64,000 nucleotides of DNA from NCBI RefSeq assembly GCF_015244745.1, contig NZ_JABCQI010000010.1, forward strand, positions 1 to 64,000, written 5' to 3'. Made by a program: the position numbers and the translations under genes. Every line of letters starts with the position of its first letter. Position 1 is the stretch's first letter. This document shows, in pieces, positions 9,054 to 16,457 of this stretch. Source of the stretch: Gluconobacter cadivus. GTDB lineage: Bacteria; Pseudomonadota; Alphaproteobacteria; Acetobacterales; Acetobacteraceae. Under the pieces are notes generated by a model. It was not told the DNA's origin and searched no databases. It saw nothing but the letters and a program-made list of their open reading frames with translations.

Positions 9054-9388
9054 AGAATCGTTGTCTTCTTGTCTAGTGACCAAGAATAACGACGAAGGCA
9101 GTTAGAAAAACCGCCTGATTACCAATGTTTCTGAACGAGTAGAAATCGTAGGGACCAGATTTTGGTTCCTGCGACCTCGAACCAATTCCAAACGCGCTCA
9201 AGAAACACCTGCATACTGTGCAAAGATACCTCTCGTAATCAAAAAATCGCCTGTCTCGGCGCCAGGGACTGACGACCTGTTGGTCGCAGGCGCTTGGTTC
9301 CGTCCCGATTTGAAAAGATATATTTTGGTATAATTTGTAATAAATTCGTTTCTTTTCATTTCAAAATCACGCTGCTATCGATGTGCAA
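9054..9388. other. Intergenic region with nested hairpins between xylB and a siderophore receptor
   Basis: No coding frame is supported. CGACC-TGTT-GGTCG at 9273-9286 forms a hairpin that is directly continued by CAGGCG at 9287-9292, which is complementary to CGCCTG at 9248-9253. GCGCC at 9259-9263 could alternatively pair with GGCGC at 9289-9293. CCTGCGACC near 9168-9176 is also the complement of GGTCGCAGG at 9282-9290. This could be the 3' structure of the xylB transcript. No T-run follows, so it is not a standard terminator. From about 9310 the sequence turns AT-rich, as expected for a promoter. Confidence 0.4.
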
Positions 9389-9405
9389 ATGATAATTATT
9401 ATCAT
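9389..9405. promoter_or_regulatory. Fur box (perfect 17-bp palindrome)
   Basis: ATGATAATTATTATCAT is a perfect palindrome around one central T and closely follows the classical Fur recognition sequence. It lies 28 bp before the GTG at 9433 and overlaps the likely promoter, so iron-loaded Fur should repress the receptor downstream. Confidence 0.85.
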
Positions 9406-9432
9406 GTGAATTTCCGATTGGGACCTGCTGAC

Positions 9433-11832
9433 GTGAATCTGCGCCCTGTAACGCGTTACGCCATAACCAGCCTTCTGGCCTCCACATTCCTGGCTACCGT
9501 GGCTCCTGCCGCGGTACAGGCCGAAGACATGCAAGAGAAACCCGCTGCTCTCGAAAAACCCGAAAAACGTGTCGATTCCAAAAAGAAAAAAGCGTCATTG
9601 AAGACGCATTCAGGAAAAGATCAGGATGCGGGGCCACCGGCGTCGCGTGACAAAACTGCTCCCACAGCTGAAAATATCATCGTCCGTTCCCAGAGATGGG
9701 ATCGTGGAAGCTATACCGCCCCTTCCACCAGCGCATCCACGGGACTTCCTCTCAGTCTTCGCGAAACGCCCCAGACCGTAACGGTCATGACACGACAGGT
9801 CATGGACGATCAGCAGATCAACAGTCTGGATGACGTCCTGAACACCACACCTGGTGTCACATCCTACGCCAACGATAATGCCGGTCGTACGACTTATCGT
9901 GCGCGTGGTTTCAACATCACCAACTACAAGATCGATGGCATGCAGATTGATGCCACTACAAGCTTCGGTGGTGTTGGGTCCTCCATGAACATGGACCTGT
10001 ATGAGAATGTCCAGATCGTCCGTGGCGCCAACGGTCTTCTGGGCGGGACAGGTGATCCGTCCGCAACCATTTATCTGCAGCGCAAAACGCCAACCAAAGA
10101 ATTCTCAGCCAATGGCCTGCTTCGACTGGGAAACTGGAATGAGCATCGTGTCATGGCGGATATTAACACTCCGCTGAATCATTCCGGCACGATCCGCAGC
10201 CGATATGTCTTCACATGGGATGACACGGATACATTCCGCGTCCGGGAGCACGTCAATCGTTTGGGCGCGCTTGCCAATTTCGCTGCGGACCTCTCCGTGC
10301 GGGATACACTGAGTTTTGGTTTCCAGTATGAACGAACCCGTAATGACGGCGCCTCATGGGGAACCAACGTTCCGATTTGGTATGCTGACGGTACACGTAC
10401 GCACCTGCCCCGCAGCACCAACCCGGCAGCGGACTGGAGCCAGGCTACCCGCGACCAGTATACGGCTTTCATCAATTACGATCATGATTTTTCAGCAGGC
10501 TGGCACCTCAAGGTCGGCTATATGCGGACGCAGGGCAGTTCCTACAGCAATCTGGGCGTTGCCAAAATCAACAATGCCGCCAAAAATGTCGGAGGCTATG
10601 CCGGTTTCTGGAATCAGGATGGCACAGGTGGTTACCTCAACGCGCTTCACGCAGAATATGCCGATGCGCGTGATAATGCGGATGTTCATATCTCGGGCCC
10701 GATCCATTTTCTTGGACACGAGCATCAGATCGTTTTCGGTTTCAACGGGTACAATGACGAGCTGACACAATACACATTCAGCAAAGCGCTCGGGAATTGC
10801 AGCATTGCAGGTATTACGCCCTATTCGGGCTGTCAGTATCGTGCGGCAGGACTGCCCATTGCCAACTGGCAGACTTGGGATGGTTCATATCCGGATTTTA
10901 TGACGCATCGAACAAAAGCACGCGAAGTCGATGTGACGCGCAATTACGGGGCCTATACGTCAGGTCGCTTCATTCTTGCCAAAGGTCTTTCGCTGATCCT
11001 TGGTGGTCGGGTAAGTACCTACGAAGCTTATAGTGGTACATATAATGTGCAGAACCAGTATTCGGGCGCGACAGGAACAGGACGCCAGAATGCCGTTCTG
11101 ACGCCTTATGCAGGCATGGTGTATGATTTTACAAAGACGATGTCCGTTTATGGCAGTTACACCAATATCTTCACTCCCCAATCCAATCTGAGAGATGCCA
11201 ACAATCAGCCTCTCAGCCCTGTGATGGGGAAAAGTTATGAAACGGGTTTGAAGGGGTCCTTCTTCAAACAACGCCTGAATACCTCTCTTGCCTTTTATCT
11301 AAACAGACAGAGCAATGTGGCGGAAGCAACAGGTGCCACCAACACAACGACGGGTGAGTCCATTTACCGATCCGTCAATGGCGTCAAAACCGAAGGCATT
11401 GATCTTGACGCTTCAGGCGAGCTTCTGCCGGGCTGGAATGTTTTCTTCGGCTATAGCTATCTTTACGAAAAAGGTCTGAGCTATCGGCAGGACCCACATC
11501 ATCTCGTGCGTCTGACCACAAGCTATACATTTCCTGGTGTGCTGCATCGTCTGACCATAGGCGGCGGCATTTCCAGCCAGACGAGCACAGAATGGACCAC
11601 CAATCCTGGCCGTCCGCTCGGCAACGGGAAATATGACAGTTCCAACCTGCGTGTGGGTGGTTACACGCTCATCAATCTTATGGCGCGCTACCGTTTGGCC
11701 AAGTGGATCGACGTTGCTGGCAACATCACCAATCTGACGGACAAGACCTATGTCAGACAGGCCGGATTTTATGACGGGATGATCTTCGGAGAGCCCAGAA
11801 CCTTCAGTTTCACAATCCGCGGTCATTATTAA
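9433..11832 (+). CDS. TonB-dependent siderophore receptor (FhuE-like)
   Basis: Outer membrane beta-barrel receptor for a ferric siderophore, about 799 residues. A signal peptide (VTRYAITSLLASTFLATVAPAAVQA) is followed by a lysine-rich linker, then the plug domain (ETPQTVTVMTRQVMDDQQINSLDDVLNTTPGV, RARGFNITNYKIDGMQID). The barrel ends with the expected terminal aromatic pattern (FTIRGHY). The plug and the YGSYTNIFTPQSNLRD segment resemble FhuE-type hydroxamate (coprogen/rhodotorulic acid) receptors. The GTG at 9406 directly abuts the Fur box and leaves no room for a ribosome binding site, so the GTG at 9433, preceded by GGGAC, was chosen. It appears monocistronic and iron-repressed. Confidence 0.9.
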   Translation: MNLRPVTRYAITSLLASTFLATVAPAAVQAEDMQEKPAALEKPEKRVDSKKKKASLKTHSGKDQDAGPPASRDKTAPTAENIIVRSQRWDRGSYTAPSTSASTGLPLSLRETPQTVTVMTRQVMDDQQINSLDDVLNTTPGVTSYANDNAGRTTYRARGFNITNYKIDGMQIDATTSFGGVGSSMNMDLYENVQIVRGANGLLGGTGDPSATIYLQRKTPTKEFSANGLLRLGNWNEHRVMADINTPLNHSGTIRSRYVFTWDDTDTFRVREHVNRLGALANFAADLSVRDTLSFGFQYERTRNDGASWGTNVPIWYADGTRTHLPRSTNPAADWSQATRDQYTAFINYDHDFSAGWHLKVGYMRTQGSSYSNLGVAKINNAAKNVGGYAGFWNQDGTGGYLNALHAEYADARDNADVHISGPIHFLGHEHQIVFGFNGYNDELTQYTFSKALGNCSIAGITPYSGCQYRAAGLPIANWQTWDGSYPDFMTHRTKAREVDVTRNYGAYTSGRFILAKGLSLILGGRVSTYEAYSGTYNVQNQYSGATGTGRQNAVLTPYAGMVYDFTKTMSVYGSYTNIFTPQSNLRDANNQPLSPVMGKSYETGLKGSFFKQRLNTSLAFYLNRQSNVAEATGATNTTTGESIYRSVNGVKTEGIDLDASGELLPGWNVFFGYSYLYEKGLSYRQDPHHLVRLTTSYTFPGVLHRLTIGGGISSQTSTEWTTNPGRPLGNGKYDSSNLRVGGYTLINLMARYRLAKWIDVAGNITNLTDKTYVRQAGFYDGMIFGEPRTFSFTIRGHY

Positions 11833-11886
11833 AAATAGAACAGGATCTGTTTGTAAAACCGCAAATCTACATTTTTGCTGATGGGA

Positions 11887-11912
11887 CTGGCCTTCAAGGA
11901 GAGAAGGCCCAG
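11887..11912. terminator. Hairpin between convergent genes, possible bidirectional terminator
   Basis: CTGGCCTTC at 11887-11895 pairs with GAAGGCCCAG at 11903-11912 with one bulged C. It lies between the receptor and the convergent antiporter gene. No good T-run follows on either strand, so termination is only suggested. Confidence 0.4.
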
Positions 11913-11921
11913 CCTACCTTC

Positions 11922-13178
11922 TCACTCCAGATCAGAGGACGGGTAAAACCTGCGGGCAACCCGTTCCATGGTCAGTCCCTGCACGATAATGGTAAATACG
12001 ACGACCCCGTAACAGACTGGCAGCAGCAGATCGCGCAAGTTTCCGGGCGGGAGCCCAAGCGCCAGCGAAACCGAAATGCCGCCACGCAGACCGCCCCAGG
12101 TCAGGATCCCAAGAACACGGCTCCGCTCCCATTGCCTGAGGTAAACCGGAAGCGTTGAAAGCAGCACACTCAAAGCCCGTACGGCAATGGACAGCGGGAT
12201 TATGGCAAGTGTCGCCAGTATCGCAAAGACATTCGGCGTAATTTCGAGAATTTCGAAGCCGATGAGCATGAACAGAAGGACGTTCAGAACCTCGTCAATA
12301 AGTGTCCATGCGACGTCGAGTTCCTTTCGGGATGCCTCATCGAAAACGGAATGGCTATAGCTTGTTCCAAAGCACAGCCCCGCCACCACGACGGCAATCG
12401 CCCCCGACATGCCAAGCTGGTTAGCGATACTGAAGGTTCCAGTCGCCAGAGCCAATGACGTCAACAGGTCAATGTGCGGGTCGCGCTGTCCTTTAAGCAC
12501 ACGGAGTGCAACCCATCCGGTCAGCGCGCCCAGCAGGCCGCCACCAATCGCCTCGCGGCAAAAACTCAGAGCGATCTCGGAGGCAGTCACGCCTTGACTG
12601 TTCCCGGTCGCTAGTCCGATCGTGACGCCAAAAATCACCACGCCTACGCCGTCATTGAACAGGCTCTCCCCTGCGAAAACGGCCTGAATCGGCCCCGGCA
12701 ATCCGAGACGTTTCAGCATGCCGACAACCGAAACCGGGTCGGTTGGCGCGAGAATGGCCCCAAGGACGATACACCACGTGAAAGGAATGGCATGACCCAA
12801 CAGAGGGAAGACACACCACGCCGCGATCGCCAGAAAGGCAACCGCCAGAACGGTGCCGAGAACAGAGAGGGCAGCCACGGAGGCAAGCTTTGCGCGGAGA
12901 TGCCCGACATTTACCTGCATGGCCCCGGCAAACAGAAGGAGAGACAATGCGCCATTCAGAAGAGCCGTCGGCAGATTGATGGCACCCAACACGGATCGTG
13001 GAAGAGCCTGAAGGTCATAAGCCGGAATCAACGGATTCAGGATCATGATCAGCAGAGACGCCAGCAATGAAAAGACCAGCACGCCAATCGTCACAGGAAA
13101 ACGAAGCGTGTGATGATTGAGAATACTGAACGCTGCCGAGAGAGTCAGCAGCAGGGCGAGGAGGCTGGTGGTGTCCAT
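11922..13178 (-). CDS. Cation:proton antiporter, CPA1 (NhaP-like)
   Basis: Inner-membrane Na+(K+)/H+ exchanger of about 418 residues with roughly 12 hydrophobic segments. The key CPA1 motifs are present: GAILAPTDPVSVVGML, with the Asp of the unwound helix, and AGESLFNDGVGVVIFG, with the ND pair that binds cation or proton. The ATG at 13178 (MDTTSLLALL) is preceded by GAGG five bases upstream. A longer reading from a TTG at 13214 would add 12 charged residues and is less likely. The role is pH and sodium homeostasis, relevant in an acid-producing organism. It is transcribed alone. Confidence 0.9.
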   Translation of the reverse strand: MDTTSLLALLLTLSAAFSILNHHTLRFPVTIGVLVFSLLASLLIMILNPLIPAYDLQALPRSVLGAINLPTALLNGALSLLLFAGAMQVNVGHLRAKLASVAALSVLGTVLAVAFLAIAAWCVFPLLGHAIPFTWCIVLGAILAPTDPVSVVGMLKRLGLPGPIQAVFAGESLFNDGVGVVIFGVTIGLATGNSQGVTASEIALSFCREAIGGGLLGALTGWVALRVLKGQRDPHIDLLTSLALATGTFSIANQLGMSGAIAVVVAGLCFGTSYSHSVFDEASRKELDVAWTLIDEVLNVLLFMLIGFEILEITPNVFAILATLAIIPLSIAVRALSVLLSTLPVYLRQWERSRVLGILTWGGLRGGISVSLALGLPPGNLRDLLLPVCYGVVVFTIIVQGLTMERVARRFYPSSDLE

Positions 13179-13406
13179 ATCCTCATCGCTGGCTTCTCCC
13201 GCTTCCTGCGTCAAGAAAAACCGGAAGGGTCTGCTTTGCGAAACCGGTCATGGCTATTTTTGACAATCAGGGAGAGCAGGGCAGCAGACGGGTGATAACG
13301 CTTTCACGCTGGCCACAATGCAGGCTTAGATAAAATGCCGCGAACCGTCGTTGGCATAAATACCTTATCTTCCTACTGAAACGGCACACCTGTCCAAATC
13401 GCATTC

Positions 13407-14615
13407 TTAGCCCCCATGCCCGAGGCGGTGGCCAGGTGGAAATCCGTGGAACCGGGCTTGCCAGGCGATCAGGAACCCAGCAACCGCAAGCCCCATTACA
13501 GCCCAAGGGAACGATACAACTCCCCAGGTCTCAAGCAACACACCGCCCAGAATTCCACCTCCCGCGATGGCGCTATTCCAGGCGACGACATTCATCGACA
13601 ATGCGACGTCCGCCCCCTCACCGGCCGCATCTGCCAGTGCTGTCTGAAGTAACGTTGCAGCACCGCCGAATGTCAGGCCCCATATCGCGACCCCCATTAT
13701 GATCACTAGTGGCGACGATGATCCGACTGCAAAAATAACCGCAACAGCAGCGAATATTGCCAGACTGACCAGAACGGAAAGCCGCAGGGCGTGATCGACC
13801 GTGCGACTGGTCAGCCAGATGCCAGCCAACGCAGCAATACCAAACAGCAGAAGAATACCATCTGCGTTGGGCGCCAACCCGGCAGGTGTGATGAACGGCA
13901 CGATATAGGTGTAGAGCACATTATGCGCGAGCATCCAGGTTATCACAACGCCCAGCACAGACCGTACGCCCGGAGTTCGCAGAACATGCCCGAACGGCTG
14001 ACGTTCGTGGTGCGCAAGCCCCGGAAAATCAGGAACGCTCGTCAGAACCCAGAGGATCAGCAGCAGAGTTGATCCTGACATGATCGCGAAGGCCAGTCTC
14101 CAGCCCACAGCAGCGCCCAGCCATGTTCCAGCCGGAACACCCAGAGAAAGTGCGATCGGTGTACCCACCATGGCAATGGCTAGAGCGCGCCCCTGCTGAG
14201 AGCGAGTCACCATCTTGCGCGCATAACCCGCCAGCAGGGCCCAGGCGAGTCCTGCCGCTGCACCCGCGCCATAGCGGGCAACAAGGGTCACTCCATAATG
14301 CCTTGAAAATGCCGTGACGGAATTAAAGACCACAAAACCAATGATCGCCAGCAGAAGAACCCGTCTCCGCCGCCATCGCTGGGTAGCAAGTGTCAGCGGG
14401 ATCGCAGCGCTCAGGGAACCCAAAGCGTAGGCCGTCACCATCTGTCCTGCCAGCGCCGGGGAAATATGCAGGTCGGCTCCAATCTGAGGCAACAGGCCCG
14501 CCGGGAGAGTTTCGGTCATGATGCAGATAAAGCCAGTCATCGCCAGTGCGAGCAAACCGGCTACGGGCAGTCCGCCATTGAGCTCCTTGCGGGAAGCTGT
14601 CGTATCGAGGGTCAT
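13407..14615 (-). CDS. MFS transporter, DHA1 family (drug or sugar efflux)
   Basis: A 402-residue, 12-segment transporter with the AraJ/NepI/chloramphenicol-exporter look: TETLPAGLLPQIGADLHISPALAGQMVTAYALG in the first segments, and YGAGAAAGLAWALLAGYARKMV as the motif between segments 4 and 5. It is divergent from a TetR-family gene, with a long dyad 7 bp upstream of its start codon. This layout implies repression by that TetR protein and release by the exported compound. The substrate is unknown. Confidence 0.9.
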   Translation of the reverse strand: MTLDTTASRKELNGGLPVAGLLALAMTGFICIMTETLPAGLLPQIGADLHISPALAGQMVTAYALGSLSAAIPLTLATQRWRRRRVLLLAIIGFVVFNSVTAFSRHYGVTLVARYGAGAAAGLAWALLAGYARKMVTRSQQGRALAIAMVGTPIALSLGVPAGTWLGAAVGWRLAFAIMSGSTLLLILWVLTSVPDFPGLAHHERQPFGHVLRTPGVRSVLGVVITWMLAHNVLYTYIVPFITPAGLAPNADGILLLFGIAALAGIWLTSRTVDHALRLSVLVSLAIFAAVAVIFAVGSSSPLVIIMGVAIWGLTFGGAATLLQTALADAAGEGADVALSMNVVAWNSAIAGGGILGGVLLETWGVVSFPWAVMGLAVAGFLIAWQARFHGFPPGHRLGHGG

Positions 14616-14621
14616 ATGGCT

Positions 14622-14653
14622 CTCATATATGGATCGTTCGATCTATATATGAG
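14622..14653. promoter_or_regulatory. 32-bp palindrome, candidate TetR operator
   Basis: CTCATATATGGATCG at 14622-14636 and CGATCTATATATGAG at 14639-14653 are reverse complements at 14 of 15 positions, separated by TT. The dyad lies in the divergent promoter region, next to the exporter start (14615) and about 70 bp from the regulator start (14721). Symmetry, length and position fit a TetR-family operator that blocks the exporter's translation-start region. Confidence 0.75.
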
Positions 14654-14720
14654 AGGTGCAAAATCTTGGCAATTATTTCTGGATCACTTAATATAAAAGT
14701 CTTTCAGAAGGAGTGGCAGC

Positions 14721-15347
14721 ATGGCGCGGACCGGGCGTCCTCGTGAGTTTGACAGGGACAAGGCAATTGATGCGGCCACCACACTTTTCTGGGCACAAGG
14801 ATATGAGCCAACGTCCCTGACGCAGCTCAAGACCTGCATGGGCAACATTTCGCCAGCAAGCTTCTACGCTGCGTTCGGCTCAAAGGAAGCCCTCTTCCAC
14901 GAAGTCGTGCAGCATTATCTGGCGACCTACGGACAGGTCATGGCGCCCTTATGGGACGAGAGTCTGTCACCACGCGATGCGATTGAGCGAACGTTACGCT
15001 GTTCAGCGGACATGCAGGCGGCTCGGACACATCCTTGCGGATGCCTGATCGTTTCAGGTGCCAGTAATTGTTCGCCCGAGAACCAGTCTGTTCAGGCTCT
15101 TCTTAGTGAACAGCGGCAGCAGACGCGGGCTGGCCTCCGGGCGTGCGTAAAGCGCGCCGTTGCCAACGGCGATCTTCGGGATTGCCCCGTAACTGAGGCC
15201 CTGCCCAATATTCTCGCGACATTTTTCCACGGCATGACATGCGAAGCCCGGGATGGAGCAACATCAGGAGATCTGGATGCAGCAATCACCTCTCTCCTAA
15301 TGTTGTGGGACGCCAATGCCGTCTCATCCGAAACAGAAATACGTTGA
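14721..15347 (+). CDS. TetR/AcrR-family transcriptional regulator
   Basis: A 208-residue repressor-type protein. The N-terminal helix-turn-helix domain contains GRPREFDRDKAIDAATTLFW and TSLTQLKTCMG, followed by SPASFYAAFGSKEALFHEVVQHYL, a standard TetR recognition helix region. The C-terminal domain (TetR_C type with HPCGCLIVSG) binds an unknown ligand. A ribosome site AGAAGGAG precedes the ATG. Divergent placement from the MFS exporter makes it the probable regulator of that gene and of itself. Confidence 0.92.
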   Translation: MARTGRPREFDRDKAIDAATTLFWAQGYEPTSLTQLKTCMGNISPASFYAAFGSKEALFHEVVQHYLATYGQVMAPLWDESLSPRDAIERTLRCSADMQAARTHPCGCLIVSGASNCSPENQSVQALLSEQRQQTRAGLRACVKRAVANGDLRDCPVTEALPNILATFFHGMTCEARDGATSGDLDAAITSLLMLWDANAVSSETEIR

Positions 15348-15516
15348 CTGCCGGCATTCACGCTGGTCAGGCAGGCTCTGCATCCTTGCCATGAAAAGCG
15401 GCCCGATCCGTTCGGGTCTGAGTATCCGAAAACCGGTCGGATGACAGGAATATCCGCGTCAAAAGTCTTTGAAGTTGCGACTATCCGGACGCCACCCCTC
15501 TCCCGGAAAAGAAAGG

Positions 15517-16281
15517 TCACAGCACTCCGTCGGTCAACATCTCACCATCGGCGCCAATACGAAAATCTGCGCTACCCTCCGTCACCAGCAGCCGGCTGTA
15601 CTCACAGACACCTTCTCCGAGGCACGTCGTTACGCGCTTGATACGCATCAAAGCAGACTGCTCGGAAACACTGAGCCACTGAGCGACATCAGCCGAAGCC
15701 TTGGACAGGCCGATGGAAATATCTGCATGGGCAACCTGAAACTTGAAAATATCCCGAAGGATCGCTGTTGATGTCAGGGAAGCAGCAAGGTCAGGTGACA
15801 CAAGAGGGGCAAGCCGGGCGGGATAAAAAACTTCTGTCACTCCCAAAGGTCCTTCTTCGGACCGATAACCACGACGAATGAACAATGTCTCGTCATCTGA
15901 TGATAAAGCCAGAGCGACTTCTTCAGGAGGACGACGCATCTGGTAATCCAGCAACGCCATTTCTGGGCTCAAACCTTTTCCGGCCAGAATTTCAAAAAAC
16001 GAATGAATCGTTTTCTGCCGCCCTGGCCGATGCAGGGCCCCTACGAATGTCCCACGTCCATGCTGCCGGACGACGACATCCCTTTCAGCGAGATAGGACA
16101 ACGCCTGACGGATGGTAATGCGACTAACACCATACATCAGGCACAGTTCAGCCTCGGATGGGAGCCGCTCCATGAAACGGCTGTCCTTGCCAATCAACCC
16201 GGAAATATGATGCCCAACCTGAAGGTAAAGCGGCGTCGGGCCATTCGTATCGAGCGCTGACGAGAACATGGCGTTAGGCAT
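15517..16281 (-). CDS. GntR-family regulator with UTRA ligand domain (HutC subfamily)
   Basis: A 254-residue protein. The winged helix (about residues 15-80) includes LPSEAELCLMYGVSRITIRQALSYL and the wing VVRQHGRGTFV. The UTRA effector-binding domain covers about 95-245. It is divergent from the TonB receptor that heads the purine cassette, so it is the obvious candidate regulator of that cassette, with a purine-related or phosphorylated ligand. UTRA regulators commonly bind small pathway metabolites. The effector and operator are not proven; an inverted repeat at 16345-16372 is one possible site. Confidence 0.9.
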   Translation of the reverse strand: MPNAMFSSALDTNGPTPLYLQVGHHISGLIGKDSRFMERLPSEAELCLMYGVSRITIRQALSYLAERDVVVRQHGRGTFVGALHRPGRQKTIHSFFEILAGKGLSPEMALLDYQMRRPPEEVALALSSDDETLFIRRGYRSEEGPLGVTEVFYPARLAPLVSPDLAASLTSTAILRDIFKFQVAHADISIGLSKASADVAQWLSVSEQSALMRIKRVTTCLGEGVCEYSRLLVTEGSADFRIGADGEMLTDGVL

Positions 16282-16344
16282 AAAGAAAAAATTCCAGAAA
16301 ACGTTTCACTTTTGGATTGAAGAGCACACCAAAACCCGGTACCA

Positions 16345-16372
16345 AGACGTCCTATAACAACCTAATACGTCT
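16345..16372. promoter_or_regulatory. Inverted repeat in the GntR/TonB-receptor divergent region
   Basis: AGACGT at 16345-16350 and ACGTCT at 16367-16372 are reverse complements separated by 16 bases. The same AGACGT followed by TAATAAC occurs before the second TonB receptor (around 25389-25401), so it may be a shared GntR recognition element. The arms are short and the assignment is weak. Confidence 0.3.
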
Positions 16373-16457
16373 TTGCCGATTCAGTCACTGTTTTGTGCCA
16401 GCGTCGGGAGAGATTCGGGCCTTTCTGGCGTCTCCGCAGTGTTTGAGAGCTTCTTCC

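Noticed and set aside
9160-9200. tRNA-like TTCGAACC-type sequence near 9175
   Set aside because: No acceptor stem or anticodon arm could be drawn around it.
16317-16457. TTG-started N-terminal extension of the first non-siderophore TonB receptor
   Set aside because: It covers promoter-like sequence and puts 47 residues before a normal signal peptide.
16282-16457. Purine riboswitch in front of the purine cassette
   Set aside because: The conserved purine aptamer junction bases could not be found; protein regulation by the GntR factor explains the layout better.
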